A DNA stretch of 64,000 bases from Hominiventricola filiformis (GTDB taxonomy: Bacteria > Bacillota > Clostridia > Lachnospirales > Lachnospiraceae): positions 1 to 64,000 of the forward strand of contig NZ_JAJEPS010000001.1 of the NCBI RefSeq assembly GCF_020686965.1, given 5' to 3'. The translations under genes and the position numbers were made by a program. The notes below the pieces were generated by a model that saw nothing but the letters and a program-made list of their open reading frames with translations, was not told the origin of the DNA and searched no databases. Shown piece after piece: positions 34,322-43,269 of this stretch. Position 1 is the stretch's first letter; each line of letters starts with the position of its first letter.

Positions 34322-35791
34322 CTATTTCTCTGACAGCTCCTTCAGTACTTCCTGGATCAGTACTCTCTCATCCATGGGATATTTTACCCCTTTGATCTCC
34401 TGGTAATCCTCATGACCCTTACCGGCCAGCACGATGACATCACCCTTCTCACCATGCTCAATCACATAGCGGATGGCTTCTTTCCGGTCACAGATCTCAA
34501 TATATTTTCCATCGGTCTTTTCCATACCAATCTTAATGTCGTTGATAATATCCTGTGGCTCCTCAAAACGGGGATTATCAGAAGTAATCACGGTCAAATC
34601 CGCCAATTTTCCGGACACCTCACCCATTTCATAACGACGAAGCTTGGAACGGTTACCGCCGCATCCGAAGACACACACCAGCCGTTTCGGATGATATTCG
34701 CGCAAGGTGGAAAGAAGACTTTCCAGTGCCATGGCATTATGTGCATAGTCGATCATCAGAATGAAATCATCCGATACTTTTACAAGCTCAATCCTTCCCT
34801 TGGTCTTTACCACTCTAAGTGCTGCTTTCAGATCATCCTCGGAAACTTTGAAATGCTCACATACCGCAATGGCCACCAGAGAATTGTACACGCTGAAACG
34901 ACCCGGAATATCGATCTCCACATCCATGTCGAGTTTGCCGGACACATGGTATTTTACTCCCAGATATCCTGGTCTGCCGATGAGTTCCATGTTGGAAGCA
35001 CGATAATCTGCTGCTTCGGAAAATCCAATGGTTTCCAGTTCACAGGTATGACCGTCCAGTACCATGTGAAAATGTTCATCATCAATATTTGCAATGCCAA
35101 GTCTGCACTGACGGAACAACATCCCTTTGCATGCCGCATATTCTTCAAAACTTGCATGCTCATTTGGTCCAATATGATCCGGTGCCAGATTAGTGAAAAT
35201 ACCGATTTCAAAGGGGATGCCTGCTGTCCGGTGCATCATAAGTCCCTGAGAGGATACTTCCATGACGCAGAGCTCGCAGCCTGCCTCCACCATCCGTGCG
35301 AAATACTCCTGAATGAAGTAAGACTCCGGTGTGGTATTGCATGCCGGAATATGCTCCTCACCGATGATAATCTCGATGGTGCCCATAAGTCCCACCTTGT
35401 AGCCTGCATGCTCGAGAATTCCTTTTACCATAAAAGTCGTGGTCGTCTTTCCCTTGGTTCCGGTAATGCCGATGACCTTCATCTTCTCTGCCGGGTAGTC
35501 AAACCATGCAGCTGACAAAAGAGCCAGTGCATACCGGCTGTCGTCCACCAATACCAGCGTCACGCCCTCCGGCACTTTCACCGGCCGTTCTGCAACGATC
35601 ACGCGGGCTCCTGCTGCCGCGATTTCTTCTGTATGCTCATGACTGTCGTAAGCTGCTCCTTTGATGCAGACAAACATGCATCCTTCTGTCACTTTTCTGG
35701 AATCGTATACCAGTGCGCTTATCTCTCCATCCAGAGAACCATCTATTACTCTGTAATCTAATCTTTCCAGTAAACCGGTTATTGTCTTCAT
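34322..35791 (-). CDS. murE: UDP-N-acetylmuramoyl-tripeptide synthetase, meso-DAP type
   Basis: This 489-residue Mur ligase adds the third amino acid to UDP-MurNAc-L-Ala-D-Glu. The N-terminal domain is ISALVYDSRKVTEGCMFVCI; the ATP loop is GITGTKGKTTTTFMVKG. The amino-acid pocket carries SDNPRFEEP, the DNPR motif of meso-diaminopimelate-specific enzymes. The ATG at 35791 has GGAGG 6 nt upstream; the longer open frame to 35965 runs through the promoter and is rejected. It is the first gene of the 12-gene operon. Confidence 0.94.
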   Translation of the reverse strand: MKTITGLLERLDYRVIDGSLDGEISALVYDSRKVTEGCMFVCIKGAAYDSHEHTEEIAAAGARVIVAERPVKVPEGVTLVLVDDSRYALALLSAAWFDYPAEKMKVIGITGTKGKTTTTFMVKGILEHAGYKVGLMGTIEIIIGEEHIPACNTTPESYFIQEYFARMVEAGCELCVMEVSSQGLMMHRTAGIPFEIGIFTNLAPDHIGPNEHASFEEYAACKGMLFRQCRLGIANIDDEHFHMVLDGHTCELETIGFSEAADYRASNMELIGRPGYLGVKYHVSGKLDMDVEIDIPGRFSVYNSLVAIAVCEHFKVSEDDLKAALRVVKTKGRIELVKVSDDFILMIDYAHNAMALESLLSTLREYHPKRLVCVFGCGGNRSKLRRYEMGEVSGKLADLTVITSDNPRFEEPQDIINDIKIGMEKTDGKYIEICDRKEAIRYVIEHGEKGDVIVLAGKGHEDYQEIKGVKYPMDERVLIQEVLKELSEK

Positions 35792-35856
35792 GAAGAACCT
35801 CCTTCTTCCTGCTTTTTCGCAGGGGACTTTTTCGCAAAAAATCCCAGTTTCATAGT

Positions 35857-35885
35857 AGTATAACACATTTGCTCTACCCTTGCAA
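35857..35885 (-). promoter_or_regulatory. Promoter of the murE-to-thiN operon
   Basis: TTGCAA (35880-35885) and TATACT (35857-35862) on the minus strand are spaced 17 nt apart. No other convincing promoter or terminator was seen between murE and thiN, so it probably drives all 12 genes. Confidence 0.65.
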
Positions 35886-35898
35886 TTTTGAAAAAATG

Positions 35899-35930
35899 AA
35901 AAAAACTGCCCGGAAAAAATTTCCGGGCAG
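35899..35930 (-). terminator. Terminator of nhaC
   Basis: On the minus strand, CTGCCCGGAAA pairs with TTCCGGGCAG and is followed by seven T. It lies between the nhaC stop codon and the murE promoter and insulates the two units. Confidence 0.9.
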
Positions 35931-35945
35931 CCATCTTTGTTGTCT

Positions 35946-37358
35946 TTATAAAGATGTAAATCCAATGATCAGATATACGATAATCGCCAGCGCACCGCAG
36001 CACAGCGCATACGGAAGCTGTGTCTGTACGTGGTCGATATGGTCAGATGCAGAACCGGTAGATGAAAGTACGGTCGTATCTGACAGCGGTGAACAGTGAT
36101 CGCCGAATACACCGCCGCCTGCTACTGCTCCAAAGCATGCATAGACGAGCGTGCCCAGCTCACCACCTGTAAAGGTAAATGCAAGCGGAAGGGCAATCGG
36201 CATACAGATTGCAAATGTTCCCCATGAGGACCCGGTTGCAAATGCCATGATCGCGGAAATCACAAAGATGATCGCCGGAAGCAGAGCCGGTGTCAGGAAT
36301 CCTTCGCTCATGGAAATGATATAATCAGCAGTTCCCATGGTCTTGCTCAGTGAGTTGATGGAATAAGCCAGTGCCAGCAGCATAACAGCCGGAACCGCAC
36401 CTTTCACACCCTGTGTCAGCGTATCCATAACCTCCTGGAACGGAATTCCCTGAATCAACATGCTGATGCTCATGAAAATGATTACAAACAGGAATGCTTC
36501 CATGGTCTTCGCAGAGCCAAGGGTTACATAGGTTCCAAGTGCGATGGTAATGATCATCAGTACCGGCAGAAGGAAGTTCAGGAAAATACGCGGTTTGATG
36601 CCTTCATATGGCTGCATCTCCGTCAGCTCTTTTCCGATCAGCGGAACTGCACCGTCACGAAGTACTTTGCCTTCGTTCATGGCACGCTGTTCAGCCTTTT
36701 TCATCGGTCCGAAATCCTTGACGATTCCGGAAGCAATGAGACCTACCATCAGTACTGCCAGAATGGCATATACATTATAAGGAATTGCATGCAGGAACAA
36801 AGCTGCACCTTCCTCCTCAGTGGCAATACATCCGATTCCCACTGCCAGACCGCTAAGATAAGCAGCCCATCCGGTAATCGGCACCAGAACGCTGACCGGA
36901 GCAGACGTAGAATCCGCAATGTATGCCAGCTTCTCTCTGGAAATCTTTGCCTTATCCGTGATACTTCTCATAGTGGTTCCTACAAACAGCGGGCTGAAAG
37001 AATCACTGAAGTATACAAAGATTCCAAGTACCCAGGCCATCAGCTGTGCGCCGCGGCGGCTTAAATTCTTGTCGTGAATCATCTGTGAGAAGCTCTGAAT
37101 AGCTCCTGTCTTCTGGAAATATGCCACGATAATTGCGATAAATGTATTCAGCAGCATAACCCAGGAAAAACTGGTAGTACCAAGGCTTTCCTTTAATAAG
37201 GTCGGGAAGCCCAAAGGCCCCTGGCCGGCAAGCAATGTACCCACGATGCAGGCAGTTACCAGGGAAACAATCGTATTTCTCGTTGCGAAGGAGAGCACGA
37301 TAGCAATAACGGCAGGAATAATGGAAATAATTCCCATACTGATAAGTTCTGATTCCAT
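35946..37358 (-). CDS. nhaC: Na+/H+ antiporter, NhaC family
   Basis: This 470-residue protein with about 11-12 TM helices belongs to the NhaC-type antiporters. Conserved segments include YFSDSFSPLFVGTTMRSITD, TSAPVSVLVPITGWAAYLSG, AFATGSSWGTFAICMPIALP and GVFGDHCSPLSDTTVLSSTG; the last is the Asp/His-rich signature near the C-terminus. Some relatives exchange organic or amino acids for Na+/H+, so the substrate is not certain. It follows the alanine dehydrogenase gene by 67 bp on the same strand with no terminator between, suggesting cotranscription. Confidence 0.9.
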   Translation of the reverse strand: MESELISMGIISIIPAVIAIVLSFATRNTIVSLVTACIVGTLLAGQGPLGFPTLLKESLGTTSFSWVMLLNTFIAIIVAYFQKTGAIQSFSQMIHDKNLSRRGAQLMAWVLGIFVYFSDSFSPLFVGTTMRSITDKAKISREKLAYIADSTSAPVSVLVPITGWAAYLSGLAVGIGCIATEEEGAALFLHAIPYNVYAILAVLMVGLIASGIVKDFGPMKKAEQRAMNEGKVLRDGAVPLIGKELTEMQPYEGIKPRIFLNFLLPVLMIITIALGTYVTLGSAKTMEAFLFVIIFMSISMLIQGIPFQEVMDTLTQGVKGAVPAVMLLALAYSINSLSKTMGTADYIISMSEGFLTPALLPAIIFVISAIMAFATGSSWGTFAICMPIALPLAFTFTGGELGTLVYACFGAVAGGGVFGDHCSPLSDTTVLSSTGSASDHIDHVQTQLPYALCCGALAIIVYLIIGFTSL

Positions 37359-37425
37359 TCAGAATGTCCTCCTTTGTTGTAAATAACACTTTTCCTCATA
37401 TGTGTCTGTGTTTGTGTTTGCGTTT

Positions 37426-38595
37426 CTATTTCAGATGAATCATATTTGCAGATCTGGTTACAGTCGCAGGCGGTGCCTGATCCAGCTGACGGTCCGCAAT
37501 GTCAAGAATCTCCTCCGGACGAATCCATGGACGATTCTGCAGCGCACTGGTCTCCTCATGAGTCAGATAACCATTGTAAGTAGTAAGACTTCTTCTTAAA
37601 AATCCGTCTCTTACACATGCCTCTGCCACACCGTTCTTTGCAATGCTGCGGAAATGCGGCAATACAGAAGCTGCGTATGCGATAGAAGTAGAGTTCGCAA
37701 TTGCTCCCGGAATATTGCTGACGCAGAAATGAACGATTCCTTCCTCAATATAACGCGGATCCTCATGAGTTGTCTCATGGAAGGATTCGATAGCACCCTG
37801 CTCATCATTACTGATATCCACGATTACAGAACCCTTCTCCATCAGTTTCAGCATAGAACGGTCGATAAGATAATCTTTACATCCTTTCGGCCATTTTACG
37901 CAGTTCAGTACCATGTCAGTCTCCGGAAGTAATTTTGCAATATTCTCCTTGGTGGAAATCATAGTATTTACTTGTTCATTGTACTGTCTGCTTAAGGTAC
38001 GCAGCGTTCCGATATTAATATCCATAACGGTACACCATGCGCCGAGTGCATGCAGTACGGAAAGAGCAGCCTGTCCTACTACACCGCCGCCGAGGATCAG
38101 CACTTTCATGCCCGGTGCTCCGCCGAGACCGCTGACAAATTTTCCTTTTCCTCCATTGATGGTCAGCATAGATTCAAGACCAAACAAAGCGCCCTGCTTT
38201 CCTGCTGCCTCACAGTTTGGAGAACCGTAACGATGAGAATCCTCTGCGGTAAATGCAGTTACCTTCTTATCAAGCAGTACCTGTACCTCTTCCGGATGTG
38301 CTGCCGGATGGATGCAGGTGAAGACAATCAGGCCTTCTCTGAGCATGCCATACTCGGACGGCTCAAACTCTTTTACTTTTGCCACAAATTCGCAGGTGCC
38401 GTAGATCTCTTCTGCTGTATCCACGAGAGTTGCTCCTGCTGCCGCGTAAGCCTCATCTTCAAAACCGGCTCTTGCACCGGCTCCCTTCTGAACTTTTACC
38501 ACATTGCCGTCTCCGATCAGGGTTGCAACCTCTCCCGGAGTAGCAATCACGCGGTTTTCACCTTCTTTGATATCTTTTAAAATACCGATAATCAT
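37426..38595 (-). CDS. ald: Alanine dehydrogenase-family protein
   Basis: This 389-residue NAD-dependent enzyme of the alanine dehydrogenase/PNT family would interconvert alanine and pyruvate plus ammonia. MIIGILKDIKEGENRVIATP is the usual start, VAKVKEF holds the substrate Lys, CIHPAAHPE the catalytic His, and VLILGGGVVGQAAL the NAD loop. Several segments differ from B. subtilis Ald (SEVAGRMA region replaced by CEAAGKQGA, DQGG by DEQG) and the C-terminus is about 20 residues longer, so a related substrate is possible. GGAGG precedes the ATG. It is upstream of nhaC and divergent from arcC. Confidence 0.75.
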   Translation of the reverse strand: MIIGILKDIKEGENRVIATPGEVATLIGDGNVVKVQKGAGARAGFEDEAYAAAGATLVDTAEEIYGTCEFVAKVKEFEPSEYGMLREGLIVFTCIHPAAHPEEVQVLLDKKVTAFTAEDSHRYGSPNCEAAGKQGALFGLESMLTINGGKGKFVSGLGGAPGMKVLILGGGVVGQAALSVLHALGAWCTVMDINIGTLRTLSRQYNEQVNTMISTKENIAKLLPETDMVLNCVKWPKGCKDYLIDRSMLKLMEKGSVIVDISNDEQGAIESFHETTHEDPRYIEEGIVHFCVSNIPGAIANSTSIAYAASVLPHFRSIAKNGVAEACVRDGFLRRSLTTYNGYLTHEETSALQNRPWIRPEEILDIADRQLDQAPPATVTRSANMIHLK

Positions 38596-38648
38596 ATGTA
38601 TGCCTCCATAATAATTGTGATTTGTGCTTCTTCACTTTACCACGGGAA

Positions 38649-38677
38649 ATTATACAGCATAAATATACGTGTTGCAA
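38649..38677 (-). promoter_or_regulatory. Promoter of ald-nhaC
   Basis: TTGCAA (38672-38677) and a perfect TATAAT (38649-38654) on the minus strand are spaced 17 nt apart. Confidence 0.7.
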
Positions 38678-38724
38678 GGAAAATATGCATTTTATAGTTT
38701 TTTTTGTTCTTCGCACCGGCAGTC

Positions 38725-38753
38725 TTGCATTTTTTTAGAGATACAATTATAAT
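38725..38753 (+). promoter_or_regulatory. Promoter of carbamate kinase
   Basis: TTGCAT (38725-38730) and a perfect TATAAT (38748-38753) are spaced 17 nt apart. It is back to back with the ald promoter, about 50 bp away, so shared control is possible. Confidence 0.7.
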
Positions 38754-38824
38754 CTTATTAATCATACAGAGTCAGATAAATACGGCTCTGCAATCATTTA
38801 CTAAACAGAAACGAGGACCCATCT

Positions 38825-39754
38825 ATGAGCAAAAAGAAAGTTGTCGTTGCCTTAGGGCACAAAGCGTTGGGAGCTACGCTTCCCCAACAGCAGACCGCTG
38901 TAAAAAATACCGCAAAGGCAATTGCTGATCTTGTGGAGGCTGACTGCCAGGTTGTCATCTCCCACAGCAACGCACCCCAGGTGGGCATGATCCATACCGC
39001 CATGAACGAGTTTGGAAAACAGCATCCAGATTACACCTTCGCACCTATGTCTGTCTGCTCTGCCATGAGCCAGGGATACATTGGCTATGACCTGCAGAAT
39101 GCCATTCGTGAGGAACTGTTAAACCGCGGTATCGGACGCCCGGTTACCACCATTCTGACTCAGGTTGTGGTAAATCCTTACGATGACTCCTTCTACAAAC
39201 CGGTTAAAGTCATTGGACGTGTTATGACCCGTGAAGAGGCAGATGCCGAAGAAGAAAAAGGAAATTATGTAACGAAAGTCGAAGGCGGATACAGACGAAT
39301 CGTCTCCGCTCCGAAGCCGGAAGACATTGTTGAGATCGATGCCATCCGCACCCTTTCCGATGCAGGACAGGTTGTCATTGCCTGCGGCGGCGGCGGAATC
39401 CCGGTACTGAAACAGGCAAACCGCCTCAAAGGTGCCAGTGCCGTGATCGAAAAAGACCTTGCAAGCGGCAAGCTGGCAGAACTTCTGGATGCAGATATGC
39501 TGCTCCTGCTCACCGGCGAGAAGAAGCTTTACCTGAACTACGGCAAAGATAACTGCGAACCTCTTGACACGATCAGTGTGGAGAAAGCCCGCAGCTACAT
39601 TGCAGAAGGACAGTTTGCCGAGAAATCCATCCTTCCGAAAGTCGTTGCTGCTGTTTCCTTTGTATCCGGAAAACCGGGTCGCGTTACGGTAATTGCTGAT
39701 CTTGATGATGCAAAAGAAGCACTGGAAGAGAAAGCCGGAACCATTATTAAATAA
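38825..39754 (+). CDS. arcC: Carbamate kinase
   Basis: This 309-residue amino-acid-kinase-fold enzyme makes ATP and carbamate from carbamoyl phosphate. VVALGHKALGATLPQQQ corresponds to the GGNA-type N-terminal loop in the slightly altered form GHKA. SHSNAPQVGMI, PMSVCSAMSQGYIGYDLQ, TQVVVNPYDDSFYKPVKVIG and ACGGGGIPV are diagnostic. No arcA or arcB is in the window, so the carbamoyl phosphate source (arginine, agmatine or purine degradation) is unknown. It is monocistronic with a strong terminator. Confidence 0.92.
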   Translation: MSKKKVVVALGHKALGATLPQQQTAVKNTAKAIADLVEADCQVVISHSNAPQVGMIHTAMNEFGKQHPDYTFAPMSVCSAMSQGYIGYDLQNAIREELLNRGIGRPVTTILTQVVVNPYDDSFYKPVKVIGRVMTREEADAEEEKGNYVTKVEGGYRRIVSAPKPEDIVEIDAIRTLSDAGQVVIACGGGGIPVLKQANRLKGASAVIEKDLASGKLAELLDADMLLLLTGEKKLYLNYGKDNCEPLDTISVEKARSYIAEGQFAEKSILPKVVAAVSFVSGKPGRVTVIADLDDAKEALEEKAGTIIK

Positions 39755-39767
39755 TCGTTCTTTTTAC

Positions 39768-39816
39768 AAAAAACTGCTGCTGAACAGATCTCTCATCTAT
39801 CCAGCAGCAGTTTTTT
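39768..39816 (+). terminator. Bidirectional terminator between arcC and dinB
   Basis: AAAAAACTGCTGCTG pairs with CAGCAGCAGTTTTTT around a 19-nt loop. The flanking A and T runs let it stop both arcC and the converging dinB transcript. Confidence 0.85.
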
Positions 39817-39821
39817 ATTTT

Positions 39822-41066
39822 CTATGAATTTTTATCACGCAGTTCCATCTGCGCCTTTGCTTTTCGCGCCACTTTATCAGCTGTCTTCATGGTACTTCCC
39901 CGCACAATCATTCCATTTCCAAAACGCTTGCGGATATCATCCACCACTCCGTCCACTTTTTTCTGTTTCTCATGGTTCTCTGTATTTTCAAAAAGAGACA
40001 TCTGTCGGAAATCATCTGAAGTCAGATCTGTCAGTGCCACGCCAATCAGGCGCAGCGGCTGGCACTGCCAGCATTCATACAGCAAATTTTTTACCTGTAC
40101 GAAAATTTCCTCCGTTACATCCGTAGGATTTCCCAGTTTTTTCTGATGAGACCTGGTTCTGAAATCCAGCATCCGATAAGTGACCGATACACAGCTGCAT
40201 TTCTTACCGTCTTTCCGCATTCTGGCTGCTACCACATCGCACTGTGCCAGTAGCAGGGAAAATGCCTGCTCATAGGTCACAATATCTTCTTCCGTCGTTG
40301 TCTCCGCACTGTATCCTTTTGCTTCTTCCCGTTCTCCCCGCACCGGAGAATCATCTCTGCCGTTGGCGTACTCATATAACTGATGTCCCGTCTTTTCTCC
40401 CAGCAGCCGCTGAATCTCCGTTTCCGGATAACGTGCCATCTCTCCTATGGTCTTAATCCCCGCCTTTATCAGCTTCTGTTCCGATGCTTTTCCGAGAAAC
40501 AGAAGATCCCTCACCGGAAGCGGCCACATTTTGGTTGGAATTTCCGCTGGAAACAGCGTATGGACTTTATCTGGTTTCTCAAAATCTGATGCCATCTTTG
40601 CCAAAAGCTTGTTGGTTCCAATTCCGATATTGACGGTAAAGCCCAGTTCCTCCCGGATTCGGTCCTTGATTTCACAGGCCAGCTTCACAGGATCCGGATA
40701 AATTTTCTGTGTGCCACTCATATCAAGAAAAACTTCATCGATGGAGAAAGACTCCATAACCGGCGCATAGGATGCGCATATTTTTTTAAATGCCCGGGAA
40801 CAAGTTTCAAACAACGCAAAATCCCCCGGGACACATACCAGTTCCGGACATTTTCGAAGTGCCATAGATACGGGTTCCCCTGTGGTAACTCCGTATTTTT
40901 TCGCAGGAATGGATTTTGCCACCACAATTCCCCTGCGGGATTTCGGATCTCCGCCAATGCAGGAAGGAATCTCCCGAAGATCCGGCAGGCCCTCCTTCAC
41001 ACGTCTTGCCGCCTCCCAGGACAGAAAAGCACTATTTACATCTACGTGAAAAATCAGTCGTTCCAT
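39822..41066 (-). CDS. dinB: DNA polymerase IV (Y family)
   Basis: This 414-residue translesion polymerase has a palm with IFHVDVNSAFLSWEAA and ESFSIDEVFLDMSG (metal-binding Asp/Glu), a thumb with NIGIGTNKLLAKMASDFEKPD, and the little-finger domain. The C-terminus QMSLFENT resembles a beta-clamp-binding motif (QxSLF). The length is typical of Firmicute DinB. It begins 4 bp after exoA, forming a DNA-repair pair. Confidence 0.93.
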   Translation of the reverse strand: MERLIFHVDVNSAFLSWEAARRVKEGLPDLREIPSCIGGDPKSRRGIVVAKSIPAKKYGVTTGEPVSMALRKCPELVCVPGDFALFETCSRAFKKICASYAPVMESFSIDEVFLDMSGTQKIYPDPVKLACEIKDRIREELGFTVNIGIGTNKLLAKMASDFEKPDKVHTLFPAEIPTKMWPLPVRDLLFLGKASEQKLIKAGIKTIGEMARYPETEIQRLLGEKTGHQLYEYANGRDDSPVRGEREEAKGYSAETTTEEDIVTYEQAFSLLLAQCDVVAARMRKDGKKCSCVSVTYRMLDFRTRSHQKKLGNPTDVTEEIFVQVKNLLYECWQCQPLRLIGVALTDLTSDDFRQMSLFENTENHEKQKKVDGVVDDIRKRFGNGMIVRGSTMKTADKVARKAKAQMELRDKNS

Positions 41067-41070
41067 TGCT

Positions 41071-41832
41071 TTATGATTTTAAAATCAGTTCCACCGGGCA
41101 ATGGTCACTGCCCAGTTGCTCGGAAAGAATTTTGCTGTCTTCGATTCTTTCTTCCATTCCCTCAGATACTAAAAAATAGTCAATCCGCCAGCCTGCGTTC
41201 CGCTCTCTTGCCTTAAAGCGGTAAGACCACCAGCTGTAGGCATCTTTCAGATCCGGATAGAGATAGCGGAAAGAATCCACAAAACCGGATGCCAGAAGCT
41301 CCCTCATTTTATCCCGTTCCTGATCGGAAAATCCTGCATTTCCACGATTACTCTTGGGGTTTTTCAGATCGATCTCTTCCTTTGCCACGTTCATGTCACC
41401 GGTAATGATGACCGGCTTCTTTTCTTTCAGGCCACCCACGTAGGCGCGGAAATCATCTTCCCATTCCATCCGGTAGTCAATTCTCTTTAATCCGTCCTGG
41501 GCATTGGGAACATAGACACACACCAGATAATAATCCGGATACTCTACTGTAATGGCACGTCCTTCCGTGTTATGCCTGTCTTCAAATCCAAGGTCATAGG
41601 AGACACTTACCGGCTTTTCTTTTGTAAGCACTGCTGTTCCGGAATATCCTTTTTTCACTGCACTGTTCCAGTAGATCTCATAGCCCGGAAACTCAAACTC
41701 TGCCTGATGCGGCTGCATCTTGGTTTCCTGCAGGCACAGCACATCCGGCTGTTCCCTCTCTAAAAACTCCCGAAAACCTTTTTCCATACAGGCACGCAGG
41801 CCATTTACATTCCAGGAATATAATTTTGTCAT
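41071..41832 (-). CDS. exoA: Exodeoxyribonuclease III / AP endonuclease
   Basis: This 253-residue enzyme of the Mg2+-dependent EEP family cleaves at abasic sites. The motifs are SWNVNGLRACMEKGF, LCLQETKMQ, GDMNVAKEEIDL, AYSWWSYRF, WRIDYFLVS and LGSDHCPVEL, all intact. The ATG at 41832 overlaps the preceding GNAT stop codon as ATGA with a GGGGGAG site upstream. Confidence 0.96.
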   Translation of the reverse strand: MTKLYSWNVNGLRACMEKGFREFLEREQPDVLCLQETKMQPHQAEFEFPGYEIYWNSAVKKGYSGTAVLTKEKPVSVSYDLGFEDRHNTEGRAITVEYPDYYLVCVYVPNAQDGLKRIDYRMEWEDDFRAYVGGLKEKKPVIITGDMNVAKEEIDLKNPKSNRGNAGFSDQERDKMRELLASGFVDSFRYLYPDLKDAYSWWSYRFKARERNAGWRIDYFLVSEGMEERIEDSKILSEQLGSDHCPVELILKS

Positions 41833-42353
41833 CGCTGTTCTCCCCCTGTCCACTTTTCTCTGCTGATTTCCATCTCATGAAAGTTCCAGTCCTCTCCCAT
41901 CAGATGATACACTTCATATTTTCCGGTTGCAGTAAGTCCCAGTCTCTCATAGCACCGCCTTGCCGCCGGATTATTTTCAAAGACACCCAGTGATACCCGA
42001 TCCACTTTCAGAATTCCAAATGCATAGTCAAGTGCCTGTGCCAGCATCCGGTAACCATACCCTTTTCCACGGACTGCAGAATCCACGATAATACAGCCAA
42101 ATTTCAGGTCTTTCATCTCCTCATCGAGGAACTGCATGATGAGATGCCCCTTTACTTCTGTTCCATCCAGCATCGTCATCTGAAAATAGCGGGGATTCTG
42201 TTCAAACTGGTTGTAAAAAGCATTCATATCCTCTGCTGTAATCGGATAGTGATCATATCTTCCAGCACACCATTTCCAGAATCCGGCTTCATTGGTAAGC
42301 CATCCCACAATCGTGGCCGCATCACATTTCTTATATGGACGTAATCGTACCAT
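41829..42353 (-). CDS. GNAT family N-acetyltransferase
   Basis: This 174-residue acetyltransferase has the acetyl-CoA loop VRGKGYGYRMLAQAL and the late motif VFENNPAARRCYERLGL, as in RimJ/RimL-like GNAT proteins. The substrate is unknown. The ATG at 42353 follows GGAGAGG; the open frame further upstream runs into rnpB and its terminator and is not coding. The stop overlaps exoA (ATGA), making an acetyltransferase-exoA-dinB operon. Confidence 0.85.
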   Translation of the reverse strand: MVRLRPYKKCDAATIVGWLTNEAGFWKWCAGRYDHYPITAEDMNAFYNQFEQNPRYFQMTMLDGTEVKGHLIMQFLDEEMKDLKFGCIIVDSAVRGKGYGYRMLAQALDYAFGILKVDRVSLGVFENNPAARRCYERLGLTATGKYEVYHLMGEDWNFHEMEISREKWTGGEQR

Positions 42354-42376
42354 GGATATTCTTCCTCTCCTGATAT

Positions 42377-42423
42377 AAAAAACGCAGGGAACTTCCTTTT
42401 GTAGAAGCCGCCCTGCGTCTTTA
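42377..42423 (-). terminator. Terminator of rnpB
   Basis: On the minus strand, GACGCAGGG pairs with CCCTGCGTTTTTT, with an inner GGCTTC/GGAAGTT stem. It ends 24 bp before the GNAT start codon. Confidence 0.85.
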
Positions 42424-42440
42424 TCAATCTTATTTTTACA

Positions 42441-42781
42441 GCAAGCAAAACGATAAGCCGGGTTATGTCGTTGGACAATCATCTATCTAGACGTACCGTT
42501 ACCGGCACGTTCAAGCAACCTACCTGAAGCTGGCGGGCCACCATATGCTTCTGCTTGGTCTTGCTTCGGATGGGGTTTACATGTGCCCCGCCTGTTACCA
42601 GTCGGGCGGTAGTCTCTTACACTGCCTTTCCACCCTTACCAGCTCCTTTCGGTGCTGGCGGTATATCTCTGTTGCACTGGCCTTGGAGTCACCTCCACCG
42701 GACGTTATCCGGCATCCTGCCCTGTGAAGCCCGGACTTTCCTCACCTGATAAAATCAGCCGCGATTGTCTGTCTTACTTGC
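42441..42781 (-). ncRNA. rnpB: RNase P RNA, bacterial class A
   Basis: This 341-nt catalytic RNA processes tRNA 5' ends. On the minus strand it shows the universal segments GAGGAAAGTCCGGGCT near the 5' end, AACAGAGA, GGTAAGGGTGGAAAGG, GTAAACCCC and the 3' segment ACATAACCCGGCTTA. The ends pair as P1: GCAAGTAAGAC with GTTTTGCTTGC (two G-U pairs), which defines the termini. It is flanked by its own promoter and terminator. Confidence 0.97.
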
Positions 42782-42791
42782 CGTATGTTCT

Positions 42792-42820
42792 ATTGTAGCG
42801 TAATTTTAAACGATTGTCTA
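42792..42820 (-). promoter_or_regulatory. Promoter of rnpB
   Basis: TAGACA (42815-42820) and TACAAT (42792-42797) on the minus strand are spaced 17 nt apart; the start falls a few bases before P1. Confidence 0.7.
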
Positions 42821-43269
42821 TGGGGAATTGTAATTTTGTCAACACTCCAAAGTCCCAGTGGCAGATGAACGGGAAATTCCGCAATCTTACTATGGCCGGT
42901 TTTGAAGTGCCAGTTGTTATGTGCTGTCCCAGAGATTGGGCAGATAGATCATAACTATTTCCTGATACCCAATAACAGGCTCTTTTTCCGTAAAATCTTC
43001 CAGATTTCAAATGCTGTAATCCCATATTGGGCAGATAGAAAGTATCTCCTCTTTTCTGCCAAAATCTGCTTTATTTTGTGGGCATTTTCAATATCAATAT
43101 TTCCATCTGCCCAAATTTCATTTTTTATTCTTCACAGATCATGATTTTTTTCTATTTTTACTGATATTTGGCTATAATTTATCTTTAATCAGCCATATGC
43201 CCAAACTACTCAATACACAGACAATTAGTCAAATAAAAGTGATTTTTCTTTCACAGGCCGTCACTTTCC
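42821..43269. other. Gene-free stretch with short direct and inverted repeats
   Basis: No gene with a start codon and ribosome site is visible. ATTGGGCAGATAGA occurs identically at 42935-42948 and 43026-43039, and its inverse CATCTGCCCAAAT at about 43104-43116. A minus-strand frame through 42970-43130 reads like a lysine-rich helical peptide (AEKRRYFLSAQYGITAFEIW) but has no start codon, so it may be a gene remnant. Near 43171-43193 GGCTATA and ATCAGCC form a weak hairpin. Confidence 0.6.

Noticed and set aside
34412..35515. 367-codon plus-strand frame opposite murE
   Set aside because: Antisense shadow without ribosome site or motifs.
42545..43025. Short open frames across rnpB and its upstream region
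   Set aside because: The sequence folds as RNase P RNA with complete conserved segments; the frames lack starts with ribosome sites.
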